From positions 19,504-83,503 of the forward strand of contig NZ_ATHV01000013.1 of the NCBI RefSeq assembly GCF_000422205.1: DNA of 64,000 bases. Direction: 5' to 3'. The stretch comes from Desulfovibrio sp. X2. GTDB taxonomy: Bacteria; Desulfobacterota; Desulfovibrionia; Desulfovibrionales; Desulfovibrionaceae. The notes beneath the pieces are model-generated. The model ran no database searches, was not told the origin of the DNA, and saw only the letters and a list, made by a program, of their open reading frames with translations. Positions 1-7,757 of the stretch are shown piece after piece (position 1 is the first letter of the stretch; the number at the start of each line of letters is the position of its first letter). The translations under genes were made by a program, and so were the position numbers.

Positions 1-591
1 CCCCCGCAGTTGCAGGGCCTCGCGGCCTATGTCCAGGAAGACGCGGCGGAAGACCAGCCCGGCCTCGGGTAGGAGCACGGCGTAGATGTCGCCGTCCGCC
101 ACGCTCGCCCGCGCCGTCTCTATGCCCACGTAGGCGCCACGCCTGATGTGCGGCTCGAACCCCCCCTCGCCCGCGGGAAGGACCAGGAGCCCCGGGCAGT
201 CGTAGCCCACGGGGATGCAGATGCGGGATATCTCGGGCGAGACCCATTCCTGCCCTATCCTGCAGATCTCGGGCGAATGCACCGCCACGATCATCAGTTC
301 TCCGGATTCCTCGGCGATCTTCTCGCGACTCACCTTGCCTCCGGCCACCAGGCGCCGGGGCGGCTCGCCGGTCAGCAGCCAGCGCGGATTCCAGCCCGAC
401 TCGATGCACAGGGAGAGAACCCAGGACGAGGGGACTCGGCGTTTCTTCTTGGCGTCCGAAACGCTGGATTGCCTGATTCCGAGGCGTCTGGCCAGATCCA
501 TCTGGGTTTCGGCCCCGGCGGCCTGCATGACCCGAGCATAGACTTCCTCGAACTGCCCGGCGTCCCGTAAGGCCTCGCGTGGTAAATTCAT
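1..591 (-). CDS. CI-type repressor, HTH plus degenerate S24 domain (partial, 3' end outside window)
   Basis: The gene runs off the left edge; 197 codons are visible. The ATG at 591 is preceded by a GGAGG Shine-Dalgarno about 9 nt upstream. Residues about 28-58 form a helix-turn-helix of the bacteriophage CI type (MDLARRLGIRQSSVSDAKKK), and residues about 125-190 resemble the S24/LexA-fold C-terminal domain. The position of the LexA nucleophilic serine is a glycine (GEGGFEP, about Gly144) and the lysine position reads Arg (FRRVF, about 182). If that alignment is right the domain can dimerise but not cleave itself. It is divergent from a second repressor of the same architecture at 813, across a 221-bp control region. 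No phage genes lie on the visible side. The repressor family is fairly sure; the regulon is unknown. Confidence 0.75.
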   Translation of the reverse strand, partial: MNLPREALRDAGQFEEVYARVMQAAGAETQMDLARRLGIRQSSVSDAKKKRRVPSSWVLSLCIESGWNPRWLLTGEPPRRLVAGGKVSREKIAEESGELMIVAVHSPEICRIGQEWVSPEISRICIPVGYDCPGLLVLPAGEGGFEPHIRRGAYVGIETARASVADGDIYAVLLPEAGLVFRRVFLDIGREALQLRG

Positions 592-812
592 CCCTGATCC
601 TCCGCGGGTATCCATCAAAACAAGTCAACATATCGTAATGAGATATGAAGTCCTATGCAACTTGAATTTTCATAAATTGTCCGCCACAACACGGCGGGTT
701 GGGTGCCGGGGAACGCCAAGGATAAGTCAGGCAAAAGAGCTTTGAATATGCTCAAAATAGTATTATTCTGTTGATTATACTTCGATCCGGCTGGTAAACG
801 GAGAGATTGGGC
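592..812. promoter_or_regulatory. Divergent control region between two CI-type repressors
   Basis: This AT-rich 221-bp stretch separates two head-to-head repressor genes. Seen directly: a perfect 6-7-6 inverted repeat, CATATC / GATATG, at 629-647, suitable as a repressor operator. For the rightward gene, TTGAAT (742-747) and TATTCT (764-769), 16 bp apart, are a possible sigma-70 promoter. Which protein binds is inference. Confidence 0.4.
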
Positions 813-1643
813 ATGCCCGAAACCAACAGCATGACGCGGACGGTGTCGTTGAAGGAACCATTCTTCCCATATGGGGCGCAGGGAGACGCGAATTTCGAGG
901 AGCGCCTCAAGAGGCTCATGCATGCCCTTGAGGTGGACAACGCGTCCGAACTGGCCAAGGCGCTCGGCATCAAGCACCAGGCAGTATCGGCTGCGCGCAA
1001 GCGCCGTCAGGTCCCGCTCAACTGGCTCATGCACGTCTCCGAGGCGCGCTGCGTCTCGCTGGACTGGCTGCTCTTCGGTCAGGGAGAGATGCGTCTGCCC
1101 GGCGAGGAGCCCCTGGCTGCGCCGCCGACCATCATCGGATTGGACGGATACGCCAAGCCCCTGGGCGGCAACGGCGACTGCGGCCGCGAGGCCCAGGAGT
1201 ACGGCGGCTTCAAGCCCGAGACCGAGCACGAGGCCGGGCAGCTCGTGATCCTGCCCCGCGTGCGGCCCCGCCTGCTCCCGGGTTCGGCCCTCTTCGAGCA
1301 GGACGAGGTCCGGCCCGGCATCGCGTTCCAGCACTTCTGGCTCGCGGCCAAGGGGGACATCCTCTCCATGGCGGTCATGGAGATGCACGGCACCCACATG
1401 GAGCCGCTCATCGCCCAGCGCAGCCTGCTGCTGCTCGACCGCTCGCAGGTCGAGATCGTGCCCGGCAACGTCTATGCCCTGGCCTTCGGCGAGGAGATAG
1501 TGGTCAAACGGCTGGACCGGTTGCCCGGCAAACTGCTCCTGCTCTCCGAGAATCCTTCCTTCCCCGCGCGCGAGGTGGGCTGGCCCTGCAAGGAGGTCCG
1601 CATCCTGGCGCGCGTCCTGTGGACCGGCCGCGAGATCGCCTGA
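813..1643 (+). CDS. CI-type repressor, HTH plus S24 domain with altered nucleophile
   Basis: A 276-aa transcriptional regulator. A CI-like helix-turn-helix covers residues about 28-75 (ELAKALGIKHQAVSAARKRR), followed by a linker and an S24/LexA-like domain at about 145-275. In the motif corresponding to G-x-S-M-x-P the serine is a histidine (GTHMEP, His195), while the paired lysine is present (VVKRL, Lys232). This suggests a repressor that does not undergo RecA-stimulated self-cleavage. A TTG at 807 is in frame, but the ATG at 813 sits 7 nt after GGAGAG and is preferred. A strong hairpin follows at 1701. The target is unknown; it could be the neighbouring repressor or stress genes. Confidence 0.8.
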   Translation: MPETNSMTRTVSLKEPFFPYGAQGDANFEERLKRLMHALEVDNASELAKALGIKHQAVSAARKRRQVPLNWLMHVSEARCVSLDWLLFGQGEMRLPGEEPLAAPPTIIGLDGYAKPLGGNGDCGREAQEYGGFKPETEHEAGQLVILPRVRPRLLPGSALFEQDEVRPGIAFQHFWLAAKGDILSMAVMEMHGTHMEPLIAQRSLLLLDRSQVEIVPGNVYALAFGEEIVVKRLDRLPGKLLLLSENPSFPAREVGWPCKEVRILARVLWTGREIA

Positions 1644-1700
1644 CCCGCACCCCGCAGGCTGCTTCCCGCGGCACACCGGACCCCGCCGCAGGGGCCGGAG

Positions 1701-1746
1701 ACGACGAAGCCCCGGGACCGTGAGGTCCCGGGGCTTCGTCGTTTAT
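1701..1746. terminator. Rho-independent terminator between convergent genes
   Basis: A perfect 19-bp inverted repeat (1701-1719 with 1724-1742, 4-nt loop GTGA) is followed by TTTAT. It lies between the convergent ends of the repressor gene and hflC and can serve both. Confidence 0.75.
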
Positions 1747-1763
1747 CGTGCCCGCCCGCCGGG

Positions 1764-2621
1764 CTAGCGCGGCTGGGCCATGTATTTCAGGAAGGGGCTG
1801 TCCGGCGTGAGGACCACGCGCGTGTCGGACTTGAAGCTGTTGCGGTAGGCCTCGAGGCTGCGCTGGAACTCGTAGAAGTCCGGCCCCTTGGAAAGGGCCT
1901 CGGCGTAGATGCGCGTGGCCTCGGCGTCGCCCTCGCCGCGCAGGATCTCGCCCTGCTTCTCGGCCTCGGCCAGGATGATGGCCTTCTCCTTGTCCGTGGC
2001 GGCCTTGATCTTGGTCGATTCCTCCATGCCCTCGGAGCGGTACTGCTTGGCCTGGCGCTCACGCTCGGCGCGCATGCGGCCGAAGATGGCCCGCTCGTTC
2101 TCGGGCGGCAGGTCCGTGCCCTTGATACGCACGTCCAGGACCTCGATGCCGTACTCGTGGACCAGCTTGTTGGACGACTCGGTCACCTGGTGCATGATGT
2201 CGGCCCGCTTCTGCGAGACGATGTCGCCGAGCTCGTACTGGCCGAGCGCCTGGCGCATCTCGGAGTAGACGATGTCGTCGAGCCTGGACAGGGCGCGCGG
2301 GATGGTGCGCACCGTGCGGTAGAACTGCAGGGGCTCCACGATGCGCCACTTGGTGTAGTTGTCCAGCACCAGGGCCTTCTTGTCCTTGGTGATGACCTCG
2401 GAGGGCTTGGAATCGTAGTCGAGCAGGCGCGTGTCGAAGAAGACCACGTTCTGGACGAAGGGCAGCTTGACGTGCAGCCCCGGGCCGCGCACCCCGGGCA
2501 GGGGCTTGCCGAGCTGCAGCACGATGGCCTTCTCGGTCTGGTTGACCTCGTAGAGGCACTGCTGCGCGAGGATGAAGACGGCCGCCAGGGCGACGATGAG
2601 GATCATGGGCTTGCGGTTCAT
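1764..2621 (-). CDS. hflC: HflC, SPFH/band-7 membrane protein
   Basis: A 285-aa protein with one N-terminal membrane anchor (about residues 5-22) and an SPFH/band-7 domain. The opening YEVNQTEKAIVLQLGKP and the coiled, Ala/Glu-rich C-terminal third (EGDAEATRIYAEA) are typical of HflC. With HflK it forms a periplasm-facing complex around the FtsH protease and modulates degradation of membrane proteins. Its ATG overlaps the hflK stop by 4 bp (ATGA), so the two are translationally coupled. Length is normal for the family. Confidence 0.93.
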   Translation of the reverse strand: MNRKPMILIVALAAVFILAQQCLYEVNQTEKAIVLQLGKPLPGVRGPGLHVKLPFVQNVVFFDTRLLDYDSKPSEVITKDKKALVLDNYTKWRIVEPLQFYRTVRTIPRALSRLDDIVYSEMRQALGQYELGDIVSQKRADIMHQVTESSNKLVHEYGIEVLDVRIKGTDLPPENERAIFGRMRAERERQAKQYRSEGMEESTKIKAATDKEKAIILAEAEKQGEILRGEGDAEATRIYAEALSKGPDFYEFQRSLEAYRNSFKSDTRVVLTPDSPFLKYMAQPR

Positions 2622-3697
2622 TTTCCGGCCTCCCCGGTCTTGGCGCGGGCCTTGGCCCGGCCGGATTCCGTGAGCGGCAGGAAGGGCAGGGTCCGCGACG
2701 CCGTCTGCTCGGGCAGGATGGTCTTCTCCACGTCCGGGTTGCTCAGTATCTCTTCCATGGTCTCCAGGTAGAGGCGCTTTTTGGTGATGTCCTTGGCCTT
2801 CTGGTACTCGCCGAGGATGGCCGTGAAGCGCGACGCGTCGCCCTGGGACTTCAGGATCTTGGACTGCTTGTAGGCCTGGGCCTCGTTGATGATGGCCGCG
2901 GCCCGGCCGCGCGCCTTGGGCATGACGTCGTTGCGGTAGGCGTCCGCCTCGTTGATGAAGCGGCTCTTGTCCTCGCGCGCCGAGGCCACGTCCTTGAAGG
3001 CGTCCACCACCTCGTCGGGCGGGTAGACGTCCTGCAGCTGCACGGCGATGATGCGGATGCCCGCCACGTAGCGGTCGAGGGTCTCCTGCAGGAGCGTCAT
3101 GGCGCTCTGCTGGATCTCCAGCTTGTCCGTGGTCAGCACGCTGTCGATGGTGTTCTTGCCGATGACCTCGCGCATGGCCGCCTCGGCCGCGTTCTTCACG
3201 GTGTCGGACTGCTGCGTGAGGTTGAAGAGGAAATCGACCGGATCCTTGATCTGGTACTGCACGATGAACTGCACGTTGACGATGTTCTCGTCGCCCGTGA
3301 GCATCAGCGATTCCTCGGGGATGGAGCGCACCGAGCTGGAATCCATGATCCCGCTCGCGGAGGAGCGGAAGCCGATCTCCATGCGCCTGATCTCGGTGAC
3401 CTTGGGCGTCTGCACGGATTCGATCGGAAAGGGCAGGTGGTAATGGGGGCCGGCGGTGGTGATGCGCTCGAAAGCGCCGAAGCGTTGCACCACGCCGACT
3501 TCGTCGGGCTCGACGATGTAGATGCCGCTGGCCAGCCACAACAGGACCACGGCCAGGACGATCCACTTCCCGCCCCCCCCGGCGAAGTGCATGTTTTGAA
3601 ATTTCTTGAATTTTTCTCCAAGGTTGTCCATGTCCGGCATGGACGGTCCCTGGGTACGGCGGCGCTTTTCTTGCAGTTTATCCCAGTCCCAATTCAT
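2618..3697 (-). CDS. hflK: HflK, SPFH/band-7 membrane protein
   Basis: A 359-aa partner of HflC. The N-terminus is polar and Trp-rich (MNWDWDKLQEKRRR), followed by a single membrane segment (about residues 48-64, VLAVVLLWLASGIYIV) and the SPFH domain starting EPDEVGVVQRFG. An upstream in-frame ATG at 3769 would add 24 residues unlike the family, so the ATG at 3697 is chosen although no strong Shine-Dalgarno precedes it. The gene is divergent from the phosphohexomutase gene, leaving only 87 bp for both promoters. Confidence 0.93.
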   Translation of the reverse strand: MNWDWDKLQEKRRRTQGPSMPDMDNLGEKFKKFQNMHFAGGGGKWIVLAVVLLWLASGIYIVEPDEVGVVQRFGAFERITTAGPHYHLPFPIESVQTPKVTEIRRMEIGFRSSASGIMDSSSVRSIPEESLMLTGDENIVNVQFIVQYQIKDPVDFLFNLTQQSDTVKNAAEAAMREVIGKNTIDSVLTTDKLEIQQSAMTLLQETLDRYVAGIRIIAVQLQDVYPPDEVVDAFKDVASAREDKSRFINEADAYRNDVMPKARGRAAAIINEAQAYKQSKILKSQGDASRFTAILGEYQKAKDITKKRLYLETMEEILSNPDVEKTILPEQTASRTLPFLPLTESGRAKARAKTGEAGK

Positions 3698-3784
3698 GGT
3701 ACCCGCATAAGCGCCTTGGCCCCGCAGGTCAAGGACATCCGCCCCGGAACGCTTCCGGGGCGTCGGCATTCAGAAGGAGCGTTC

Positions 3785-5179
3785 ATGCCTCGCATCAATC
3801 CGGACGTGTTCAAGGCCTACGACATCCGCGGCGTGGTGGACAGGGATTTCGACGAAGCCCGGGTCGAGGGGCTCGCCCGTGCCTGCGGCGCCTATTTCCG
3901 CGCCCGCGGCCTCTCCCGCGCCTGCCTCGGCCACGACGCCCGCCACTCCTCGCCCGCCTACATGGCGGCCTGCGCGCGCGGCCTTTCGGCCTCGGGCGTG
4001 GACGTCGTGGTCCTGGACATGGTGCCCACGCCGGTCTTCTACTTCGCCTGCGTGCATCTGAAGATACCCGCCGGGATCATGGTCACGGCCAGCCACAACC
4101 CGCCCGAGTACAACGGCTTCAAGGTCTGGGCCGGTGCCTCCACCATCTACGGCGGCGAGATCCAGGAGATCCGACGCCTCATGGAGGAGGAGGCCTTCGT
4201 CGACGGCCGGGGCGTGGTCTCGCGCCACGACATCGTGCCCGCCTACGTGGAGACCCTGGCCGGGCTCTGCCGTCTTGCGCGGCCGGTGAAGGTCGTGCTC
4301 GACGGCGGCAACGGCGCGGGCGGCCTCGTGGCCGCGCGCCTGCTGCGCGAGCTCGGGGCCGAGGTGGTGGAGCTCTACACCGAGCCGGACGGCGACTTCC
4401 CGAACCACCATCCGGACCCGACCCTGCCCGAGAACATGGCGGACTGCGCCGCCAGGGTGCGCGAGACGGGCGCCGCGGCGGGCATCGGCCTGGACGGCGA
4501 CGGCGACCGCATCGCGGTGGCGGACGAGCAGGGCCGCCTCATGCCCGGCGACGAGCTGGCCGCCGTCCTCTCGCGCCAGATCCTGGCCGAGGAGCCGGGC
4601 GCCATGATCATCGGCGACGTGAAGTGCTCGCACCGCCTCTTCCGCGACGTCGCGGCCCACGGCGGCGAGCCGCTCATGTCGGCCACGGGCCACTCGCTGA
4701 TGAAGGCCAAGCTGGCCGAGACCGGCGCGGCCTTCGCGGGCGAGATGAGCGGGCACATGTTCTATCGCCAGCGCTTCTTCGGCTTCGACGACGCGCTCTA
4801 CTCCGCGGCCCGCTTCTGCGAGATACTCTCCGCGGCCGAGGTTCCGGTCTCGCAATTCCTGGCCGACTGGCCGCAGACCTTCTCCACGCCGGAGATCCGC
4901 ATGCAGGTGCCGGAGCCGGTGAAGTTCCCCCTCGTCGCCCGCGCCGTGGCCCATTTCCGCGAGAAGTACCCGGCCACGGACCTCGACGGCATCCGCATCG
5001 ACTTCCCGGACGGCTGGGCCCTGGTGCGCGCCTCCAACACCCAGGACGTGCTGGTCATGCGCTTCGAGTCCGAGAGCGAGGCGGGACTTGCCCGCATCCG
5101 CGCCGAGGTCGAGGGCGCGGTGCTTTCCTGGCTCGAGGAAATGAAGGCCGCGATGGCCGCGGGGACGGCGGCGCAGTAG
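3785..5179 (+). CDS. manB: Phosphomannomutase/phosphoglucomutase (AlgC/ManB family)
   Basis: A 464-aa alpha-D-phosphohexomutase interconverting hexose 6- and 1-phosphates for nucleotide-sugar and surface polysaccharide synthesis. All signature parts are visible: the N-terminal FKAYDIRG, the phosphoserine loop TASHNPPEYNG, the metal loop GLDGDGDR, the sugar-binding GEMSGH, and the C-terminal phosphate-binding RASNTQDVLVMRFE. The start at 3785 has AAGGAG about 7 nt upstream. A second, distinct mutase (pgm) lies at 7758. The AlgC/ManB family is recognised; mannose versus glucose preference cannot be read from sequence. Confidence 0.92.
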   Translation: MPRINPDVFKAYDIRGVVDRDFDEARVEGLARACGAYFRARGLSRACLGHDARHSSPAYMAACARGLSASGVDVVVLDMVPTPVFYFACVHLKIPAGIMVTASHNPPEYNGFKVWAGASTIYGGEIQEIRRLMEEEAFVDGRGVVSRHDIVPAYVETLAGLCRLARPVKVVLDGGNGAGGLVAARLLRELGAEVVELYTEPDGDFPNHHPDPTLPENMADCAARVRETGAAAGIGLDGDGDRIAVADEQGRLMPGDELAAVLSRQILAEEPGAMIIGDVKCSHRLFRDVAAHGGEPLMSATGHSLMKAKLAETGAAFAGEMSGHMFYRQRFFGFDDALYSAARFCEILSAAEVPVSQFLADWPQTFSTPEIRMQVPEPVKFPLVARAVAHFREKYPATDLDGIRIDFPDGWALVRASNTQDVLVMRFESESEAGLARIRAEVEGAVLSWLEEMKAAMAAGTAAQ

Positions 5180-5247
5180 GCGCGGCGCGAAGCGCGCCCA
5201 TTTTGCGGGGAACATTCCACCCCGAACGTCTTTCACGAGGGCAGAGG

Positions 5248-5865
5248 ATGCCGTCCGATACGTGGTTCGCCTATCTTCTCATCATGACGGCCATCGCGTA
5301 CACGCCGGGGCCCATGACCATGTTCTCCATGTCCTCGAGCCTGCGCAACGGCTTCGCGCGCACCGTGCCCGCCATCGCGGGCGGGTCGTGCGCCTACCTG
5401 ACGCAGATGGCCGTCGTCTATCTCGGGCTCGGCGTCGTCGTGCAGGGCTCGAGCCTGGTCTTCAACGCCGTCAAGTGGATCGGCGTGGTCTATCTGGTGG
5501 TGCTGGCGGTCAAGAACTGGCGCAAGCCGCCGCTTTCCGCCTGCGCGGCCGGGGAGCGGCGCAGGACACCGCTCTTCAGGCAGTTCTGCCTCGGCTACGC
5601 CACCGGCATGTCCAACCCCAAGTCCGTGCTGGTCTTCACGGTCCTCTTCCCCCACTTCATCGACCCCGCGCACTACACGCGCGACTTCCTGATCCTGGCC
5701 GCGAGCTTCTTCGTCATCCAGGGCAGCAGCGCCACCGCCTACGCCCTGTTCGGCGCCAAAGCCTTCCGTTGGCTGCGCGAGCGCGGCCTCGCCCACGTCC
5801 AGGGCCGCGTCACCTCGGCCATCCTCGCCTGCGCCGCGGGCATGCTGGCGGTCAGCGAGAAGTAG
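5248..5865 (+). CDS. LysE/RhtB-family amino-acid exporter
   Basis: A 205-aa inner-membrane protein with about six hydrophobic segments and family-typical motifs: TPGPMTMF near residue 14 and the central GYATGMSNPKSVLVF. These carriers export amino acids or related small molecules; the substrate cannot be assigned. The last about 200 bp of the gene recur almost unchanged at 7400-7599, the other side of an unrelated methyltransferase gene. Confidence 0.88.
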   Translation: MPSDTWFAYLLIMTAIAYTPGPMTMFSMSSSLRNGFARTVPAIAGGSCAYLTQMAVVYLGLGVVVQGSSLVFNAVKWIGVVYLVVLAVKNWRKPPLSACAAGERRRTPLFRQFCLGYATGMSNPKSVLVFTVLFPHFIDPAHYTRDFLILAASFFVIQGSSATAYALFGAKAFRWLRERGLAHVQGRVTSAILACAAGMLAVSEK

Positions 5866-5959
5866 CGCGGGCGCGGGCAGAGGACAGGGGCTACCGGCGC
5901 GCGTTCAGCGCGAAACGCGGTCCTGGAGCGTCGTCCTCTGGCCCCGGTATCGGGAGAGA

Positions 5960-5994
5960 GGCCGGGGAAGACATGCGAGGGGTTCGCCCCGGCC
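5960..5994. terminator. Possible terminator hairpin between convergent genes
   Basis: GGCCGGGG (5960-5967) pairs with CCCCGGCC (5987-5994) around a 19-nt loop. There is no T run, so support is modest. It lies between the convergent ends of the LysE exporter gene and the methyltransferase gene. Confidence 0.35.
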
Positions 5995-6014
5995 TTCCCG
6001 CCGGCGGAGATCCG

Positions 6015-6881
6015 TCACGCCGAGCGTTTTCGCATCCAGAAGATGCCGCCCATCACCGGGCGGCCCTCCTGCATCCAGGGCAGCTTCCGAAGCGGGGCCA
6101 GGGGCGCGTCGAACTCGGGCGTGATCGAGACGTAGTAGGAGGGCAGCTGGACCTCGAAGGCGCCTGAACCGAAGAGCAGGGCGCAGGCCAGGAGGTACTG
6201 CTCATTGTAGTACCGCTTCTCCCACCCGGGGGGATAGTCCCAGGGCAGGAAGATGTCGTGGATGCCGATGCGGCAGCCGACCGGCAGCTTGGGGAGCACC
6301 TCGAGAAAGAAGACCGTGGCGTCGGAGTTCTGCATTGCGCGATGGCTGCAGTCCACGAAGACGACGTCCTCCGCCGTTGTCTGCCTGAAGAACGAGCTGT
6401 CCAGCGTTTCGAGGGAAAGCCGCAGGCTGCGGTGGCAAAGCCCGTCGATCTCGCTTCGCGGAGTGGGGTCGATGGAAAATATCTGCGTCTGCAGGCCGTG
6501 GTCGCGGATGGCTCTGGCGGCGAATTTCGTGGAGTTTCCCGACCCCACTTCGATGAACCGGCGCGGCTTGTGCGTCGCCACGGTCGTGTAGATGCTCATG
6601 CCGTCCAGGATCGGTAGCCAGGTGTTGTTCCAGCGCGGCTCGGCGGATTCCTCGGGCGCATCGAGCGGTATGGCGGCGAAATGCGGCGCCAGGGAGACGA
6701 GCATGTCGAGGAACGACAGGTAGTTTTCGTGCTGCGCGCGCAGGAGGCTCGTGAGCTCGGGGTGGGCAGGCTTGCCGTATCCCCAGCGCTGCGTCGGCTG
6801 GAAGGGGTACGGGTCGTCGATGAAAAGCAGCGCACCGCGTTGCTGGAGGGCGGCGATTTTTTCAAGGGGGAGATCTTTCAT
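6015..6881 (-). CDS. SAM-dependent class I methyltransferase-like protein
   Basis: A 288-aa soluble protein. The segment RRFIEVGSGNSTKFAARAI (about residues 106-124) is a Rossmann-type SAM-binding motif I. The following IFSIDPTPRSEIDG provides an acidic strand-2 end, and DVVFVDCSHRA resembles motif IV of the Methyltransf_24-like family. The protein ends with an aromatic-rich region. The substrate is unknown; relatives often sit in glycan or surface-polysaccharide loci. The gene stands alone, flanked by long non-coding stretches and by two copies of a lysE 3' segment, and its codon use seems slightly less GC-rich than its neighbours. These signs suggest acquisition by transfer (inference). Confidence 0.6.
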   Translation of the reverse strand: MKDLPLEKIAALQQRGALLFIDDPYPFQPTQRWGYGKPAHPELTSLLRAQHENYLSFLDMLVSLAPHFAAIPLDAPEESAEPRWNNTWLPILDGMSIYTTVATHKPRRFIEVGSGNSTKFAARAIRDHGLQTQIFSIDPTPRSEIDGLCHRSLRLSLETLDSSFFRQTTAEDVVFVDCSHRAMQNSDATVFFLEVLPKLPVGCRIGIHDIFLPWDYPPGWEKRYYNEQYLLACALLFGSGAFEVQLPSYYVSITPEFDAPLAPLRKLPWMQEGRPVMGGIFWMRKRSA

Positions 6882-7398
6882 GATACCTGGCTTGTCTCCT
6901 GCGTGAAACGCCTTGGGCCGGAACGGACAGGCCCGGGGATGAAGCCTGCCCCAGCAGGCGTGCGTTCCGAGCCGGGCAGAGTCCGCACGGTGCTGCGCGC
7001 CGTGATTATTAAGGGATGACTACATGCTGGCCGTGGGGCTGTCCACATCGTGGTGGGCGCCTTCCGGCCCGTGAGGCCAGGGGAAGGAAAGATTCCAGGG
7101 CGACGGAGGATGTCCGCGCTTGTCGTGTGCGCCGTTGTGCGGAAGTCGTGTTGAAAGCCGCGAAAAACGGAAGGATGGGCGCAAGAGCACGCCTGCTGCA
7201 AGACCCGAATATATCGGCGCATCACGCCCCGCCCCGGCACGCGGAAATTCTGCGTCTTGGAGGAGAGACTGCGGGAATACCGCTCGCGCCGCCGCTTTCG
7301 CACCGGCAGCAGGGGGCCGCGCTGCAACCTTGCAGAACGGGCCGGGGCTGATCGGCGGGGAAAGCCCGCATTGCCGACCGCGAAGAGGCTTCGACAGT
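6882..7398. other. Gene-poor stretch between methyltransferase gene and lysE remnant
   Basis: About 500 bp with open frames on both strands, none of which has a convincing Shine-Dalgarno or familiar protein sequence. It must contain the promoter of the minus-strand methyltransferase gene. A segment near 7329-7350 (TTGCAGAACGGGCCGGGGCTG) resembles 7691-7713, upstream of pgm, so the duplication that made the lysE remnant may include more decayed flanking sequence. Confidence 0.35.
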
Positions 7399-7614
7399 CC
7401 CGCGCACTACACGCGCGACTTCCTGATCCTGGCCGCGAGCTTCTTCGTCATCCAGGGCAGCAGCGCCACCGCCTACGCCCTGTTCGGCGCCAAAGCCTTC
7501 CGTTGGCTGCGCAAGCGCGGCCTCGCCCACGTCCAGGGCCGCGTCACCTCAGCCATCCTCGCCTGCGCCGCGGGCATGCTGGCGGTCAGCGAAAAGTAGC
7601 GCGGGAGGGGGCAG
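7399..7614 (+). pseudogene. Duplicated 3' fragment of the LysE exporter gene
   Basis: Bases 7400-7599 repeat 5666-5865 with a constant offset of 1734 bp and only three differences that I can see (Glu to Lys codon in RKRG, a silent change in TSAIL, a silent GAA for GAG near the end). The copy keeps the last 66 codons and the stop, but has no start codon or membrane segments of its own. It is a gene remnant; with the original it brackets the methyltransferase gene as direct repeats. Confidence 0.85.
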
Positions 7615-7634
7615 CTTTCGGACTAGGCTTTCCT

Positions 7635-7687
7635 CGAAGCGCCCCCGTGTTACCGGCGTGAAAGGCCGGCAACACGGGGACGCTTCG
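7635..7687. terminator. Long hairpin upstream of pgm
   Basis: An interrupted inverted repeat with arms CGAAGCG / CGCTTCG (7635-7641, 7681-7687), CCCGTGTT / AACACGGG (7644-7651, 7671-7678) and CCGGC / GCCGG (7653-7657, 7665-7669). It has no T run. It may be a transcription barrier or a structured element left after the duplication. Confidence 0.45.
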
Positions 7688-7757
7688 ACACCTTGCCAAA
7701 TGGGCCGGGGCTGGTACACTGCATGAACCCGTTTCGTGCCAACCACAAGGAGCCCCC

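Noticed and set aside
1..1643. Possible prophage edge, suggested by two CI-like repressors
   Set aside because: No integrase, structural or lysis genes and no attachment repeat are visible to the right; the left side is cut by the window. I cannot support a prophage.
6878..7351. Open frames on both strands in the gap right of the methyltransferase gene
   Set aside because: No Shine-Dalgarno, no familiar segments and Arg/Pro-rich composition; regarded as non-coding.
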